This document shows positions 43,544 to 53,036 of a stretch of 64,000 bases of DNA, piece after piece (the stretch's first letter is position 1; each line of letters starts with the position of its first letter). Under the pieces are notes generated by a model. The model made no database searches and was not told the DNA's origin. It saw only the letters and a program-made list of their open reading frames with translations. Made by a program: the position numbers and the translations under genes. The stretch is from Methanobacteriales archaeon HGW-Methanobacteriales-1 (lineage in GTDB: Archaea; Methanobacteriota; Methanobacteria; Methanobacteriales; Methanobacteriaceae): contig PGYO01000005.1 in assembly GCA_002839705.1 (NCBI GenBank), forward strand, positions 62,001 to 126,000, written 5' to 3'.

Positions 43544-44122
43544 TTAAAATGGCTTTTCATTCTTCTCTACAGCTTTTATAACTTTTTCAATTCTTCTTTT
43601 CCTGGTCGCTGGTCTCTTGGCACTGACAATTAACCACAAAATCTGTTTTTTCACAGAATTTGAAAAATTATTATAATTTGAGTGGGCCTCTTTATTTTTT
43701 CTAAATTCAATTTCTAGATCACCTGGAACAATTAAATCTTCCACATCATCCATTATGTTCCATGAGCCATTTTTCTTGGCAATTTTAATTTTTTCCAGAC
43801 CCGAAGGGGTCATGGTACCTAGTTTTATAAGTTTTTCCACCCTTTGTTTGTTTATACGTGACCAGGTACTTTTTGGTTTGCGGGGAGTAAATAACTGCAT
43901 ATATCTCTCTTCATCCAGAGTATTGGCCGTGCTGTCAATCCAGCCAAAACTAAGGGCCTCTTCCACAGCATCATCATAGGATACTGTTGGTTTTTTACTT
44001 CCTTTTTTATAATAAATGATCCATATTCCTGGTGAGGTTTTATGGTTATCTTTTAACCACTGCCTCCATTCTTGGCGGGTGGCCGGATAATAACGGCCTA
44101 AGTGGGAGCTGGGAGATTTCAT
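43544..44122 (-). CDS. YdeI/OmpD-associated-family protein
   Basis: 192 residues. The pattern TRQEWRQWLKDNHKTSPGIWIIYYKKGSKKPTVSYDDAVEEALSFGWIDS is diagnostic of the YdeI (bacteriocin-protection-like) family, and RWSRIN-like STWSRINKQRVEKLI also fits. The C-terminal tail is basic. Molecular function unclear; widespread in bacteria and patchy in archaea, so acquisition by transfer is plausible. No clear SD. Convergent with the helicase gene. Confidence 0.82.
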   Translation of the reverse strand: MKSPSSHLGRYYPATRQEWRQWLKDNHKTSPGIWIIYYKKGSKKPTVSYDDAVEEALSFGWIDSTANTLDEERYMQLFTPRKPKSTWSRINKQRVEKLIKLGTMTPSGLEKIKIAKKNGSWNIMDDVEDLIVPGDLEIEFRKNKEAHSNYNNFSNSVKKQILWLIVSAKRPATRKRRIEKVIKAVEKNEKPF

Positions 44123-44403
44123 TATGTTACTATATGTTTGGGATTTAATTAAAAAATTTCTAATTGTGAAATTTTAATAATAAAAACTTAAGTAAAACTG
44201 AAATTTAAAACTAAAAAATTAAAGTTTAAAATAAAATCTGAAATAAACATAAAAAAATAAATTACTATTAAATCAGCGGTAACGATTAAAAGAAGCAGAA
44301 TTAACAAATTGTAGTTCTCTAGAGGCCATAGAGAGCGAAAGGTGATTTTTCAAGTCAATTGAAAATCGGCCTCTGTCAACGAACTGTAAAAATGATATAA
44401 TAG
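44123..44403. other. Intergenic region with candidate structured RNA
   Basis: 281 bases between the YdeI gene and tRNA-Arg. The first 150 are plain AT-rich DNA; 44272-44395 is richer in G and C and folds well on paper (see the ncRNA entry). Confidence 0.5.
44309..44389 (+). ncRNA. Candidate structured non-coding RNA beside tRNA-Arg
   Basis: Nested pairing: outer stem 44309-44317 with 44381-44389 (nine pairs, two of them G-U); inner stem AGAGGCC (44321-44327) with GGCCTCT (44368-44374); and a terminal hairpin GATTTTTCAA (44344-44353) with TTGAAAATC (44359-44367), one bulge and loop GTCAA. A 16-nt bulge (44328-44343) lies on the 5' side. The G-U pairs favour the + strand. I could not assign it to a family: no clear C/D boxes or ACA box is seen. 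Antisense transcription with the tRNA unit cannot be excluded. Confidence 0.4.
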
Positions 44404-44479
<76 letters not shown>

Positions 44480-44596
44480 TAATTTATAAGTACTCTTAAT
44501 ATGAGTAGATTAGTTGTTAGATGGTTTTCCTTTATAAACTATTCGTTATTAATAATTTTTTAAATTAAAATGAATTAAAAAATAAAAATGGAAAAG

Positions 44597-45361
44597 TTAT
44601 TCAACTGTTTCCAAGGTTTCTCTATAAACCAAAGCTACGGCCCGCGAACGGAATAGTATAATGAATGGGGTGAAAACCAAGGTCGTTATAAATTGTCCCA
44701 CTAATGGAATGGCCATATCTAAAGCAATTTGTATAATTCCCGCTAAAACTCCTATAGCTAATCCAATCATCATCATGAGTATTATAACTAAGAAATATTT
44801 TCCTTTTCCATAAGTAGATATCCGTCCTAAAATGTCGGGGATATTGAATGCACTTTTAAAACCTTTATAGGCCAAATTAGATTGGATAATTGGGGATATA
44901 AATGCATATATTATAAATAGGGCCATTCCAATTACTAAAAGAACTAAACTGCCGGTTCCAAAGTTAGGAATGCTCTGATTAACCATACTTTCTATGATTG
45001 GAATCAAACCAGCAAATATAAACAAAACAGGCAATATCAAGTAAATTAATTCGGTTAATCCTAGCTTAAAACCATTTATAAACATCTCCGCCCAGTTATT
45101 AAATTCTGGAGGTTCTTGATATCCTTCAATGGATTCTTTAATAGTTCTAAGCTGGTAACCAGATAATATTAGTAAAACAACCAATGCAAGAATTCCACCT
45201 ATTGATATAATTAAAACATTTTCATTAAAATATAAATATAAAAATGTAAATGCAACGATAATTGCCAAATATACTAAATAAATACCACCAAATCCTAAAA
45301 ACTTCTTTTTATTAGATAATGGAAATTTGATGGCATCATCCAAAAGATCACTAATTTTCAT
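44597..45361 (-). CDS. DUF4013 family membrane protein (paralogue 1)
   Basis: 254 residues, about six hydrophobic segments. Starts with the family signature KISDLLDDAIKFPLSNKKKF, has the TIKESIEGYQEPPEFNNW loop (equivalent to RIIExTxxGxxExPxF in its neighbours) and ends with RSRAVALVYRE. DUF4013 is a methanogen-rich membrane family of unknown function. It is last in a row of five relatives on the - strand and is separated from the next by 116 bases, so it may have its own promoter. Confidence 0.8.
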   Translation of the reverse strand: MKISDLLDDAIKFPLSNKKKFLGFGGIYLVYLAIIVAFTFLYLYFNENVLIISIGGILALVVLLILSGYQLRTIKESIEGYQEPPEFNNWAEMFINGFKLGLTELIYLILPVLFIFAGLIPIIESMVNQSIPNFGTGSLVLLVIGMALFIIYAFISPIIQSNLAYKGFKSAFNIPDILGRISTYGKGKYFLVIILMMMIGLAIGVLAGIIQIALDMAIPLVGQFITTLVFTPFIILFRSRAVALVYRETLETVE

Positions 45362-45477
45362 TTATTTTTCACATCCTGAATTGATATTATTCGCTTAATA
45401 CTATATTTTATAAACTTATCGACTTGATTTGATCAATATTCTATTATTTATTGGCCTTCCTGTGGAAAACGAGGTTT

Positions 45478-46275
45478 TTATGTGTCTGATTCCATAGAAT
45501 GATCTGAATCTTCATTTTCAATTTCACCCGGATAAATAAGGCCCATAAATCTTCCTTGGAAGGCATATTCAAAGGAACTTAACAATAAACCTATTATTGT
45601 CAGGCTTAGGAGGTAGCCACCGACTCCAAAGCTTTTAAGAAGGTCAGGTAAAATCAGGCCAATGGTGGTGGTTAAAAAGATGACACATACGAAGAAAATT
45701 CCGTAAATCAGATAGTTTCCCCAGCCCAGCATTTTAATCTCTTTATAAATACCTTTAATTTCAAAAGCGGCCCCAAATTTATTTTTGTAAACCATACGGG
45801 GTAGGGCAATCATCTGTACCAGATAACTCAGGGCCAGGAATATTATTCCAAGTCCCAATAATACTAGGGGCAAGGTGCCGTCAAACATTTGAAGATTCAG
45901 GGAATAGGCGGAACCAGAGTACATGGCCATAGTTTGATTACTGACCTGACCGGTTGCCAGTATGCTTTTACTAAAAGAGGTATATATGGATATCATAATT
46001 GCTAAAGTTATCAATATTCCTGCGGGAATAGAATATATAAGATTCACCAGCAGAAATTTTAATCCATCAATAAACATATCGACTAAATCTTCAAAAGGAG
46101 GCATTTCCCGAATTCCCTGAGACGTATTTCTGATTATTCTCAGTAAATATCCTCCAGCCAGTATCATGGGCAGTATGAGGGAACTGAATATTAGTATAAA
46201 TCCCAGGGTAAGGAATCTAACTGGATTGGAAAATGGAAAGGTTATTGAGTCGGATATTATTTCTTTAATTTTCAT
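45478..46275 (-). CDS. DUF4013 family membrane protein (paralogue 2)
   Basis: 265 residues, six hydrophobic segments. N-terminal KIKEIISDSITFPFSNPVRF, loop RIIRNTSQGIREMPPFED, C-terminal GRFMGLIYPGE. Its start overlaps the end of the preceding paralogue by 11 bases, with SD AAGGAG inside that gene, so the two are translationally coupled. The C-terminal tail is acidic. Function unknown. Confidence 0.8.
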   Translation of the reverse strand: MKIKEIISDSITFPFSNPVRFLTLGFILIFSSLILPMILAGGYLLRIIRNTSQGIREMPPFEDLVDMFIDGLKFLLVNLIYSIPAGILITLAIMISIYTSFSKSILATGQVSNQTMAMYSGSAYSLNLQMFDGTLPLVLLGLGIIFLALSYLVQMIALPRMVYKNKFGAAFEIKGIYKEIKMLGWGNYLIYGIFFVCVIFLTTTIGLILPDLLKSFGVGGYLLSLTIIGLLLSSFEYAFQGRFMGLIYPGEIENEDSDHSMESDT

Positions 46276-46966
46276 TTTGAATCTCCTTTAAATTTTTTCT
46301 TTTTTTCTTTTTTTCTGGATAGATCAAACCTGTAAATCGGCTGGCAAATATTAGTATATAGGTTAAAATCACCAGACTAAACAATATAAAACTTATATTT
46401 ACCCAGATTCCGCTAAAACCTATAAAATTTTTCATTATACCTATCGGGACCTCATTTATGAATTCAGCCACCAAGGTAAAAATAACTAATAAAAACGTGT
46501 ATTTTTTTATTCCCACTTTTTTTATTAAATTAAATATTTTTTTAATGTTAAAAGCAGATATAAAACGCTTTTCATGGGCCATATGGGCCAGAGACATGAC
46601 AAAAAACATGTTGAAGGCAATGGTGAAAATGGCGGTTATAATATAAGTTTCTGGACTATTTAATGTAGTAAAATTGATTAAAAATTTTTCTAAAGCCCAT
46701 AGAATCCCATAGAAAATTGTTCCAAATATTAGGAACATGGCCAGGAATTTCGCACCATCCAACAACAGATTTCTCTTAGTATCATAGGCCCATAATTCTG
46801 TAGAACCCTGAGTTGTCTTTTCGATTAATTGAAGTAAGTAACCGCATGCCATAACCCCAGGAAATATTAAAAAACTGGTTAAAAATAGAATAAACATGGT
46901 GAAAGTTTTTTTCAAATCCAGGAATGGATAAATAAGTGAATCTTCGATGATTTCTTTAGATTTCAT
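46265..46966 (-). CDS. DUF4013 family membrane protein (paralogue 3)
   Basis: 233 residues. N-terminal KSKEIIEDSLIYPFLDLKK, loop QLIEKTTQGSTELWAYD (the Pro of the usual ExPxF motif is lost), C-terminal SRFTGLIYPEKKKKRKN with a strongly basic tail. It lies 22 bases after paralogue 4 and overlaps paralogue 2. Function unknown. Confidence 0.8.
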   Translation of the reverse strand: MKSKEIIEDSLIYPFLDLKKTFTMFILFLTSFLIFPGVMACGYLLQLIEKTTQGSTELWAYDTKRNLLLDGAKFLAMFLIFGTIFYGILWALEKFLINFTTLNSPETYIITAIFTIAFNMFFVMSLAHMAHEKRFISAFNIKKIFNLIKKVGIKKYTFLLVIFTLVAEFINEVPIGIMKNFIGFSGIWVNISFILFSLVILTYILIFASRFTGLIYPEKKKKRKNLKEIQNEN

Positions 46967-46988
46967 ATATGGGCCTCTATTTTATAGG

Positions 46989-47741
46989 CTATGCTTCAGT
47001 ATTCGTTTCATTTTCACTTTTAAGAGATTTAATAGGGTAAATTAAACCTCTGAATCGGCTTCCAAATATCAATATGTAAGTGCTTATTATTCCGTTAAAT
47101 ATTAAATAGGCAAGGAATGAGTAAGAAATAGGATTTTCCCAGACCAGGGCAATATCAAGGGGACTAATGAAAATGACCATTGAACTGAGAACTAATGTGA
47201 TAAGGTCAACACCCTCTACCATCAGAGTAAAGAACAGCAGATAAATCAAGTATTTCTTCCAACCGACATTATTAATTAAGTTTATAATTCTTTTAAATTG
47301 AAATGCGCCGAAAATGGTTTTTTCATAGACCATATTGGTCAGGCCCATTAAAAAAATGATATTCACTATGAAACCAACAATTAGCGAGATTATAAAGGAG
47401 GCATAATTCATTGAATTTGGATCCAAGGTTAAGAATCCCCATGCAATGACTGAGACAACTAATAATGGTATTCCGTAAATTGTGCTAACAATAATAAATT
47501 TTATACCATCTATTATCAGTTTTTTGAGGTCAGAAAAAGCAGGAAATTCATCCGAACCTTCTAATGTGCTTTCAATAATCCGAATTAAATAACCATTTAA
47601 TATTATACTAATGGGAATGATTATTAGAATAAATTGGCCCATAAATACGGTAAATGAAACCAGAATTAACAATATTAAGAGTTTTTTCCAATTTGTAAAA
47701 GGAAAACGAAGAGAATCTGCAGCGATTTCTTTAATATTCAT
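46989..47741 (-). CDS. DUF4013 family membrane protein (paralogue 4)
   Basis: 250 residues. N-terminal NIKEIAADSLRFPFTNWKK, loop RIIESTLEGSDEFPAFSD, C-terminal GSRFRGLIYPIKS. The start at 47741 is preceded by GGTGAT, which overlaps the end of paralogue 5; the intergenic gap is one base. An in-frame upstream start at 47786 would run into paralogue 5 and is rejected. Function unknown. Confidence 0.8.
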   Translation of the reverse strand: MNIKEIAADSLRFPFTNWKKLLILLILVSFTVFMGQFILIIIPISIILNGYLIRIIESTLEGSDEFPAFSDLKKLIIDGIKFIIVSTIYGIPLLVVSVIAWGFLTLDPNSMNYASFIISLIVGFIVNIIFLMGLTNMVYEKTIFGAFQFKRIINLINNVGWKKYLIYLLFFTLMVEGVDLITLVLSSMVIFISPLDIALVWENPISYSFLAYLIFNGIISTYILIFGSRFRGLIYPIKSLKSENETNTEA

Positions 47742-47742
47742 T

Positions 47743-48441
47743 TTAATCACCATTAGATAGATCTTCATTTTCAGCTTTAATCGCATTTAAAGGGTATATT
47801 AATCCTTTAAATCTACTTCCAAATGTGAATAAATATGTATTGAATAGTAAAGTGATAAATAAAGTTCCTAAAAGGGACCACATTCCCATAAAGGCCATGA
47901 ATGGACTCAATAGGCCAACTATTAAACTAAATACTTCCACGATTATGGTGAAAACCACAATGTAAGCCAGGTATTTTTTCCATCCTACTTTTTTTATTAG
48001 TTCCAGTATTCTTTTAAAGGCAAAAGCTGCTCCGAATTTCTTTTCAAAGACCAGGTTACCTATTCCCATTATTAAAAACATATTCACAATAAACTCAATG
48101 ACTAGGGCGGCAACAAGCAACACTATGAACGACTGGAAAGAGGGTAATATAGTTATCTGGGATGGAATGTAGAACAATAACAAGTAGGCAGGAATGGAAT
48201 AAATTATATTAACTACTATTAACTCCAAACCCTTGCCTAAAAGCTCATTCTTATTATCAAAATCAGGCAGCTCATTAGAACCTTCAAAGGTGTGTTCTAT
48301 TATTCTCAAAAGGTAACCATTGGCCATTATGCCTGGAATTATGACTACACTTCCTAGAAAGAAAAGAAATAATGTTAATATTTTTTTAATATCAGTAAAA
48401 GGATAACGAAGGGAATCTACAAATACATCACTAAAATTCAT
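47743..48441 (-). CDS. DUF4013 family membrane protein (paralogue 5, first of the operon)
   Basis: 232 residues. N-terminal NFSDVFVDSLRYPFTDIKK, loop RIIEHTFEGSNELPDFDN, C-terminal GSRFKGLIYPLNA. First in transcription order, so the 150 bases between it and the divergent hisF probably hold the promoter for genes 5 to 2. Six hydrophobic segments. Function unknown; family members may be subunits of one membrane complex, since four adjacent copies are coupled. Confidence 0.8.
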   Translation of the reverse strand: MNFSDVFVDSLRYPFTDIKKILTLFLFFLGSVVIIPGIMANGYLLRIIEHTFEGSNELPDFDNKNELLGKGLELIVVNIIYSIPAYLLLFYIPSQITILPSFQSFIVLLVAALVIEFIVNMFLIMGIGNLVFEKKFGAAFAFKRILELIKKVGWKKYLAYIVVFTIIVEVFSLIVGLLSPFMAFMGMWSLLGTLFITLLFNTYLFTFGSRFKGLIYPLNAIKAENEDLSNGD

Positions 48442-48591
48442 GCTTATAATCTCCTATATCATAATAATTGTAATATTATTAGATTAATACGATATGTTAT
48501 AAATTTATTGAAAAAGTTATCTTAGGATAAATTATATACCACTTTTTAAAAAACTAAATGCATTACTTTATAATTATAAGGAGATTACTCA

Positions 48592-49416
48592 ATGCTTGCC
48601 AAAAGAATCATTCCCTGCCTGGACTGCGATTTGCAGGTGCCACACGGCCGGGTAGTAAAAGGAGTAGAATTTAAACAAATCCGTTATGCTGGGGAACCAG
48701 TAGAACTGGCCACTAAATACTATGAAGACGGGGCCGATGAAATAGTATTCCTGGACATCACTGCTTCCCACGAGAGAAGGGAAACCATGGCTGATGTAAT
48801 AAAGGCCACCACTGAGAACGTATTTGTGCCTATATGTGTAGGTGGGGGCATAAGGAAACCAGAGGACTACGTGAACATGCTCAAAGCTGGAGCAGATAAG
48901 TGCTCCACCAATACGGCGGCCATTCACAACCCGGATCTTATAAGTGAAGCTTCCAAGATTGTGGGCTCCCAGGCCTGTGTCATAGGGATAGATGCCAAGA
49001 GAAGGTACATTGAGGACGAGAGTGAGGCCCAGGATAAGATAATTGTAGAAACTAAAAAGGGCCTGGCCTGGTTTGATTGCAGTATCTATGGAGGCCGTGA
49101 ATTTACAGGTATGGATGCCATTGCCTGGGCCATGGAATGTGAGGACCGGGGAGCTGGAGAGATTTTACTCACCTCAATGGATAGGGACGGCACCAAGGAT
49201 GGCTATGACCTGGAACTGACCCGAGCCATAAGTGAAAGTGTGGACATTCCAGTAATTGCCTCGGGTGGTGTAGGTACTCCGCAGCATGTTCTTGAAGCTT
49301 TCACCCTGGGCAAAGCAGATGCCGCTTTGGCCGCAAGTATCTTCCACTTTAATGAGTATCCTGTGCCTGAGGTGAAGGCCTTCTTGAAGGATAATGGTGT
49401 TGTGGTTAGGGAGTGA
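48592..49416 (+). CDS. hisF: Imidazole glycerol phosphate synthase subunit HisF
   Basis: Cyclase subunit that converts PRFAR and ammonia (from HisH) into imidazole glycerol phosphate and AICAR in histidine synthesis. 274 residues, a TIM barrel with the classic [11 protein letters not shown] start (catalytic Asp at residue 11), [49 protein letters not shown] (second catalytic Asp) and [18 protein letters not shown] lies 6-8 bases upstream. Divergent from the DUF4013 array; hisH is not in the window. Confidence 0.96.
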   Translation: MLAKRIIPCLDCDLQVPHGRVVKGVEFKQIRYAGEPVELATKYYEDGADEIVFLDITASHERRETMADVIKATTENVFVPICVGGGIRKPEDYVNMLKAGADKCSTNTAAIHNPDLISEASKIVGSQACVIGIDAKRRYIEDESEAQDKIIVETKKGLAWFDCSIYGGREFTGMDAIAWAMECEDRGAGEILLTSMDRDGTKDGYDLELTRAISESVDIPVIASGGVGTPQHVLEAFTLGKADAALAASIFHFNEYPVPEVKAFLKDNGVVVRE

Positions 49417-49459
49417 ATTAATTATTTTTTTCAGATAATCTATTAATTGGGGTGAATTC

Positions 49460-49819
49460 ATGAAAAAAACAACTAAACAAAAAAATGAAGAAGCGGAAAA
49501 CATGGTACTGGCCAAGATCGCCGAGATGCCCGAACCAGATCGGGCCATGGGCCAGCGACTCCATGAGATCATCAAGGCCACTGCACCAGACCTCACACCG
49601 AGACTATGGTACGGAATGCCGGCCTATTCCAAGGACGGCAAGGTCATCTGCTTTTTCCAAAACTCGCAGAAATTCAAAACAAGGTACTCCACCTTAGGCT
49701 TCAATGAAAATGCCAACCTCGATGAAGGCCATATGTGGCCCACGGCCTTTGCTATTATGGAATTAGGGGCCAGTGAAGAGACCAGAGTTATTGACTTGGT
49801 TAAGATGGCGGTTAGTTGA
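49460..49819 (+). CDS. DUF1801-like protein
   Basis: 119 residues with the DUF1801/YdhG-type pattern: a helical N-terminus, [28 protein letters not shown], and a C-terminal helix. The function is uncertain; relatives include the iron-chaperone-like frataxin-fold protein YdhG. Codon use is unlike neighbouring genes: GCC, ATC, GAC and CTC predominate within roughly 49490-49760, suggesting recent transfer from a GC-richer genome. SD GGGGTGA lies 5 bases upstream. Same strand as hisF, 43 bases later. Confidence 0.72.
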   Translation: MKKTTKQKNEEAENMVLAKIAEMPEPDRAMGQRLHEIIKATAPDLTPRLWYGMPAYSKDGKVICFFQNSQKFKTRYSTLGFNENANLDEGHMWPTAFAIMELGASEETRVIDLVKMAVS

Positions 49820-49866
49820 GGGTTTTTGGCCTTCTTGAATGATATGGTGTTTTGTCCGGTATTGAT

Positions 49867-50382
49867 TTATTTATTACATCTTTTTTTAGCTAGTCGCTCA
49901 ACTCGTTCTGCATTTTGATAATAACTATCCTTATTTCGTTTTTTGAATCCACAATCAATGCATTTTAGAGTATACCAAAAAAAATTATCTTGTTCTTCTA
50001 GCTCTGTTCTGCATTTTGAACATAGTGGTGGCAGTGATATGTCTATATAATTACTTTGAGTTCCAGAAAAAGTATTAGGATTAGGTTTTTTAACTTCCCA
50101 TAATACGCCTGCGTAAGGTAAATAAGAAATTTTTTGCCAACCATCATGTGGAACAATACCATATGGGGAAATTGAAGCATTTTTCCTGTTTTTCCGTTGT
50201 TTTTGATAGGAATATAAAATTAAAGTCATAATAATTAATATAATTAAAAGAATCCAGATATAATATGGAATTTTAAATCCAATAAAAGAGGTTCCGATTA
50301 TTTTATTTATTGATAATAAAAATAAATTTGCCAATACTATGACTAAAAAAGATGTTATAAATGATTTTAACAGTTCTTTCAA
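49867..50382 (-). CDS. Membrane-anchored zinc-ribbon protein, unknown function
   Basis: 171 residues. Two transmembrane helices fill the first 60 residues, then a short basic linker and a soluble domain with a C4 zinc ribbon (CSKC...CIDCGFKKR, about 122-155). The C-terminus is basic (RLAKKRCNK). I do not recognise a named family. Convergent with the DUF1801-like gene; a weak SD only. Confidence 0.65.
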   Translation of the reverse strand: MKELLKSFITSFLVIVLANLFLLSINKIIGTSFIGFKIPYYIWILLIILIIMTLILYSYQKQRKNRKNASISPYGIVPHDGWQKISYLPYAGVLWEVKKPNPNTFSGTQSNYIDISLPPLCSKCRTELEEQDNFFWYTLKCIDCGFKKRNKDSYYQNAERVERLAKKRCNK

Positions 50383-50563
50383 GTTATCACATATTTTTAT
50401 TTTATAATTAAATTATTTTCATTAAAAATTTATTATTAATATAATATAAATTCTAACTATTTAGTAATAATGTTACTTGCTATAATTTTTTAAATTATCT
50501 AGTTGCTAAAATATTGAATCCGTATGTCTCAGTAATTTCATATTAAAACCATAATTTCCTCTA

Positions 50564-51385
50564 TTATCCAACAACCAAAACATCACCCATATCACACACC
50601 ACCCCTTCAGGGGCCCTACTCAAATATCTAACGGCCTTCATGGCCCCAGTCACAAATGACTGTCGGCTGTGGGCCCTATGAATTATTTCTATTCGTTCCC
50701 CTTCTCCGGCAAAGAGTACGGTGTGATCGCCTATGATGTCTCCACCACGGACGGCATGTATTCCTATTTCTCCGGGAGTTCGCTCCCCTACCATTCCCTG
50801 CCTACCAGGGACAAAAGTATCATCTTTATTTCTTCCCAGTGCTTGGGCCATGATTTCATAAGCTTTAAGGGCAGTTCCTGATGGTGCATCTGCTTCATGA
50901 TTGTGGTGGGCTTCTATTATTTCCATATCATAATCATTTAGAATTTTGGCCAGATCTGCAATGACTTTAAAGAATACATTCACCCCTATGGCCATGTTGG
51001 GTGAGATAACTGCTTTTATCCTATTTTTTGCTACAGCTTCCCTTATTTCAGCTAACTGCTCATCTGATAATCCAGTGGTGCCTACCACTATATTAACTCC
51101 GCATTCTGCTGAAATTTTAATGTTGCTGGTGGCGATATGGGCCCTGGTGAAATCAACCAGAACATCAGGCCTTTTTTCCTTTAAAACCTCGAAAAGTTTT
51201 TGGGCACCATTTATAGGAACACCTATATTTCCTATACCTATTACTTCCCCCACATCTTTTCCGTCCAGTGGAGTATCTGGTGATCCCAGGGCCGCCACCA
51301 GCTCCATATCGTCCTGTTTTAGAATGTTTTTAATTATCTTAGTGCCCATTCTTCCATTAGCACCAGTTACTGCTATTTTAATCAT
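50564..51385 (-). CDS. dapB: 4-hydroxy-tetrahydrodipicolinate reductase
   Basis: NAD(P)H-dependent step of the lysine/diaminopimelate pathway. 273 residues with the nucleotide motif VTGANGRMGTKII at the N-terminus, VDFTRAHIATSNI and VGTTGLSDEQL near 100, the catalytic EAHHNHEADAPSGTALKAYE near 158 and GEIGIHAVRGGDIIGDHTVLFAG near 213. SD GGAGAT lies 8 bases upstream. Other lysine genes are not in the window. The MFS gene upstream on the same strand ends 58 bases before it, so read-through is possible. Confidence 0.96.
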   Translation of the reverse strand: MIKIAVTGANGRMGTKIIKNILKQDDMELVAALGSPDTPLDGKDVGEVIGIGNIGVPINGAQKLFEVLKEKRPDVLVDFTRAHIATSNIKISAECGVNIVVGTTGLSDEQLAEIREAVAKNRIKAVISPNMAIGVNVFFKVIADLAKILNDYDMEIIEAHHNHEADAPSGTALKAYEIMAQALGRNKDDTFVPGRQGMVGERTPGEIGIHAVRGGDIIGDHTVLFAGEGERIEIIHRAHSRQSFVTGAMKAVRYLSRAPEGVVCDMGDVLVVG

Positions 51386-51443
51386 CTTGTTATATCTCCA
51401 TTAACAAATTTAGTCGTCATTATAAATTAAAAATTAACAAAAG

Positions 51444-52913
51444 TTATTCTACTTTCTCTACCCACCCATCAGAAACTTCCTCTTGAGATACAGGCGAATC
51501 TTCACCTAAAGGTATTTCTTTAAGGAAGAAGGCCACCATTAATCCTACCAGGGCCAGTATAATGGCCAAAAAGAAAATATTCTGGATAGAAAGTACCAGG
51601 GCTTGAGTTTTACTTAAAGTAGCCGCAGAACTCATCAGGGTGAGATTCATGATGTATCCAAATACAGGAACAAACACTATAGTCCCAATATTTCTAAAAA
51701 ACCGCATGGAAGCAGTTACAATACCTATATCTCGCAGGGTAAATGCATTCTGGGCAGTTATATTGAATAAGGGATAGGCCATTCCCGAACCAACACCCAG
51801 AATAGTGGAATAAGCTACCAGTAGATAATACGGTGTATGGACATTCATGGTAGAGAGAAGCACCACTCCTATTCCGATTATAATGAATTCCGCAATGACC
51901 AGGTTTTTATATTTCCCTCTCCAAGATATGATTTGTCCGGTGATTATTGAGGCCAGGGTAAGACTAAAAAGCATGGGAATCATTAAAAGCCCGGAATCGG
52001 TAGCACTCATGCCTAAAACGCCCTGAGCAAATAAGGGAACATAAATTACTCCACAAAACATCACTGCTGCTGATAATAGACTTTCTATTGATGAAACACT
52101 GAATATTGAATTTTTAAATAATCGCAGCGGTAAAATCGGCTCCACCGCTTTTTTCTCAGCCCGGATAAACAATAGAAACATCGTGGCTGAAAATAAAAGG
52201 AGCCCAACTATTTCCCATAAGGGATAGGCATTTAGATCTCCAACAAAGGTTAAGGCCAGGAACATGGAACTTAGAGCTAAGGTAAATGTAATGATTCCGC
52301 CATAATCAATGACTTTTTTAATATCTGGTAATTTGAAATTGGGAATTGAATAGAGAATCAGGGCCACGGCAATGATTCCAATGGGAACATTTACAAAAAA
52401 CACTCCTCTCCAACCAAAATTATCTGTAATTACGCCGCCCAGAACTGGTCCTAAAACATCGGCCAGGGCAAATACTGTGGCCATTATTCCCATGTACTTG
52501 GCCCTTTCCCGGGCTGTGAAAATCTCACCCACTATGATAAATGGGAGGGATATTAAAATTCCACCCCCAATTCCTTGAATTCCTCTAAATAATATCAATT
52601 GAAAGATATTGGTGGAAAAACCACACAGTATGGAACTTATAACAAAGGTGATGATTCCCGCAATTAAAATATGTTTTCTACCGTAAATATCTGATAATTT
52701 ACCAAAAATGATTATAGCAATGGTGGAGGTTAACATGTAAGTGCTAAAGGGCCATACATAGTACTCCATGCCCTGCAGACTGCTAATGACCCGGGGCATA
52801 GCCGTGGCCATAATGGAATAATCAAAGGCAGCTACTAGTAGGCCGACCATTAGTCCTGCCATGATCATAATTATTTTATCTTTAGCAAGGTTATAGGGGG
52901 TTTCATAAGTCAT
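51444..52913 (-). CDS. MFS multidrug efflux transporter (DHA2/EmrB-QacA type)
   Basis: 489 residues with 14 predicted transmembrane segments. Motif A-like GKLSDIYGRKHILIAG, motif C-like GPVLGGVITDNFGWRGVFFVNVPIG and the N-terminal AFDYSIMATAMPRVISSLQG are typical of the 14-helix drug/H+ antiporter family. The start at 52913 follows GTGATTACT; the in-frame GTG at 52922 is part of that ribosome binding site. With the DUF169 and TetR genes upstream on the same strand it forms a probable efflux unit in which the TetR protein represses export of a toxic compound. Confidence 0.92.
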   Translation of the reverse strand: MTYETPYNLAKDKIIMIMAGLMVGLLVAAFDYSIMATAMPRVISSLQGMEYYVWPFSTYMLTSTIAIIIFGKLSDIYGRKHILIAGIITFVISSILCGFSTNIFQLILFRGIQGIGGGILISLPFIIVGEIFTARERAKYMGIMATVFALADVLGPVLGGVITDNFGWRGVFFVNVPIGIIAVALILYSIPNFKLPDIKKVIDYGGIITFTLALSSMFLALTFVGDLNAYPLWEIVGLLLFSATMFLLFIRAEKKAVEPILPLRLFKNSIFSVSSIESLLSAAVMFCGVIYVPLFAQGVLGMSATDSGLLMIPMLFSLTLASIITGQIISWRGKYKNLVIAEFIIIGIGVVLLSTMNVHTPYYLLVAYSTILGVGSGMAYPLFNITAQNAFTLRDIGIVTASMRFFRNIGTIVFVPVFGYIMNLTLMSSAATLSKTQALVLSIQNIFFLAIILALVGLMVAFFLKEIPLGEDSPVSQEEVSDGWVEKVE

Positions 52914-53036
52914 AGTAATCACGGGTGGCCTATTTTACAGATTGCAGTTTTTATATTTTTGATATTCGATTGATCCTTAGTTTTTTTAATTATTCTTCAA
53001 AAAAATAAAAATAAAATAATTTCATTATTTAAAAGA

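Noticed and set aside
44309-44389. C/D-box or H/ACA guide RNA, SRP RNA or RNase P RNA
   Set aside because: No C/D box pair, no ACA box at the proper distance, and no SRP or RNase P core motif is visible, so only a generic structured RNA is proposed.
44597-48441. Mobile element or CRISPR-like repeat array
   Set aside because: The repeats are whole diverged membrane-protein genes, without transposase, terminal repeats or spacer pattern.
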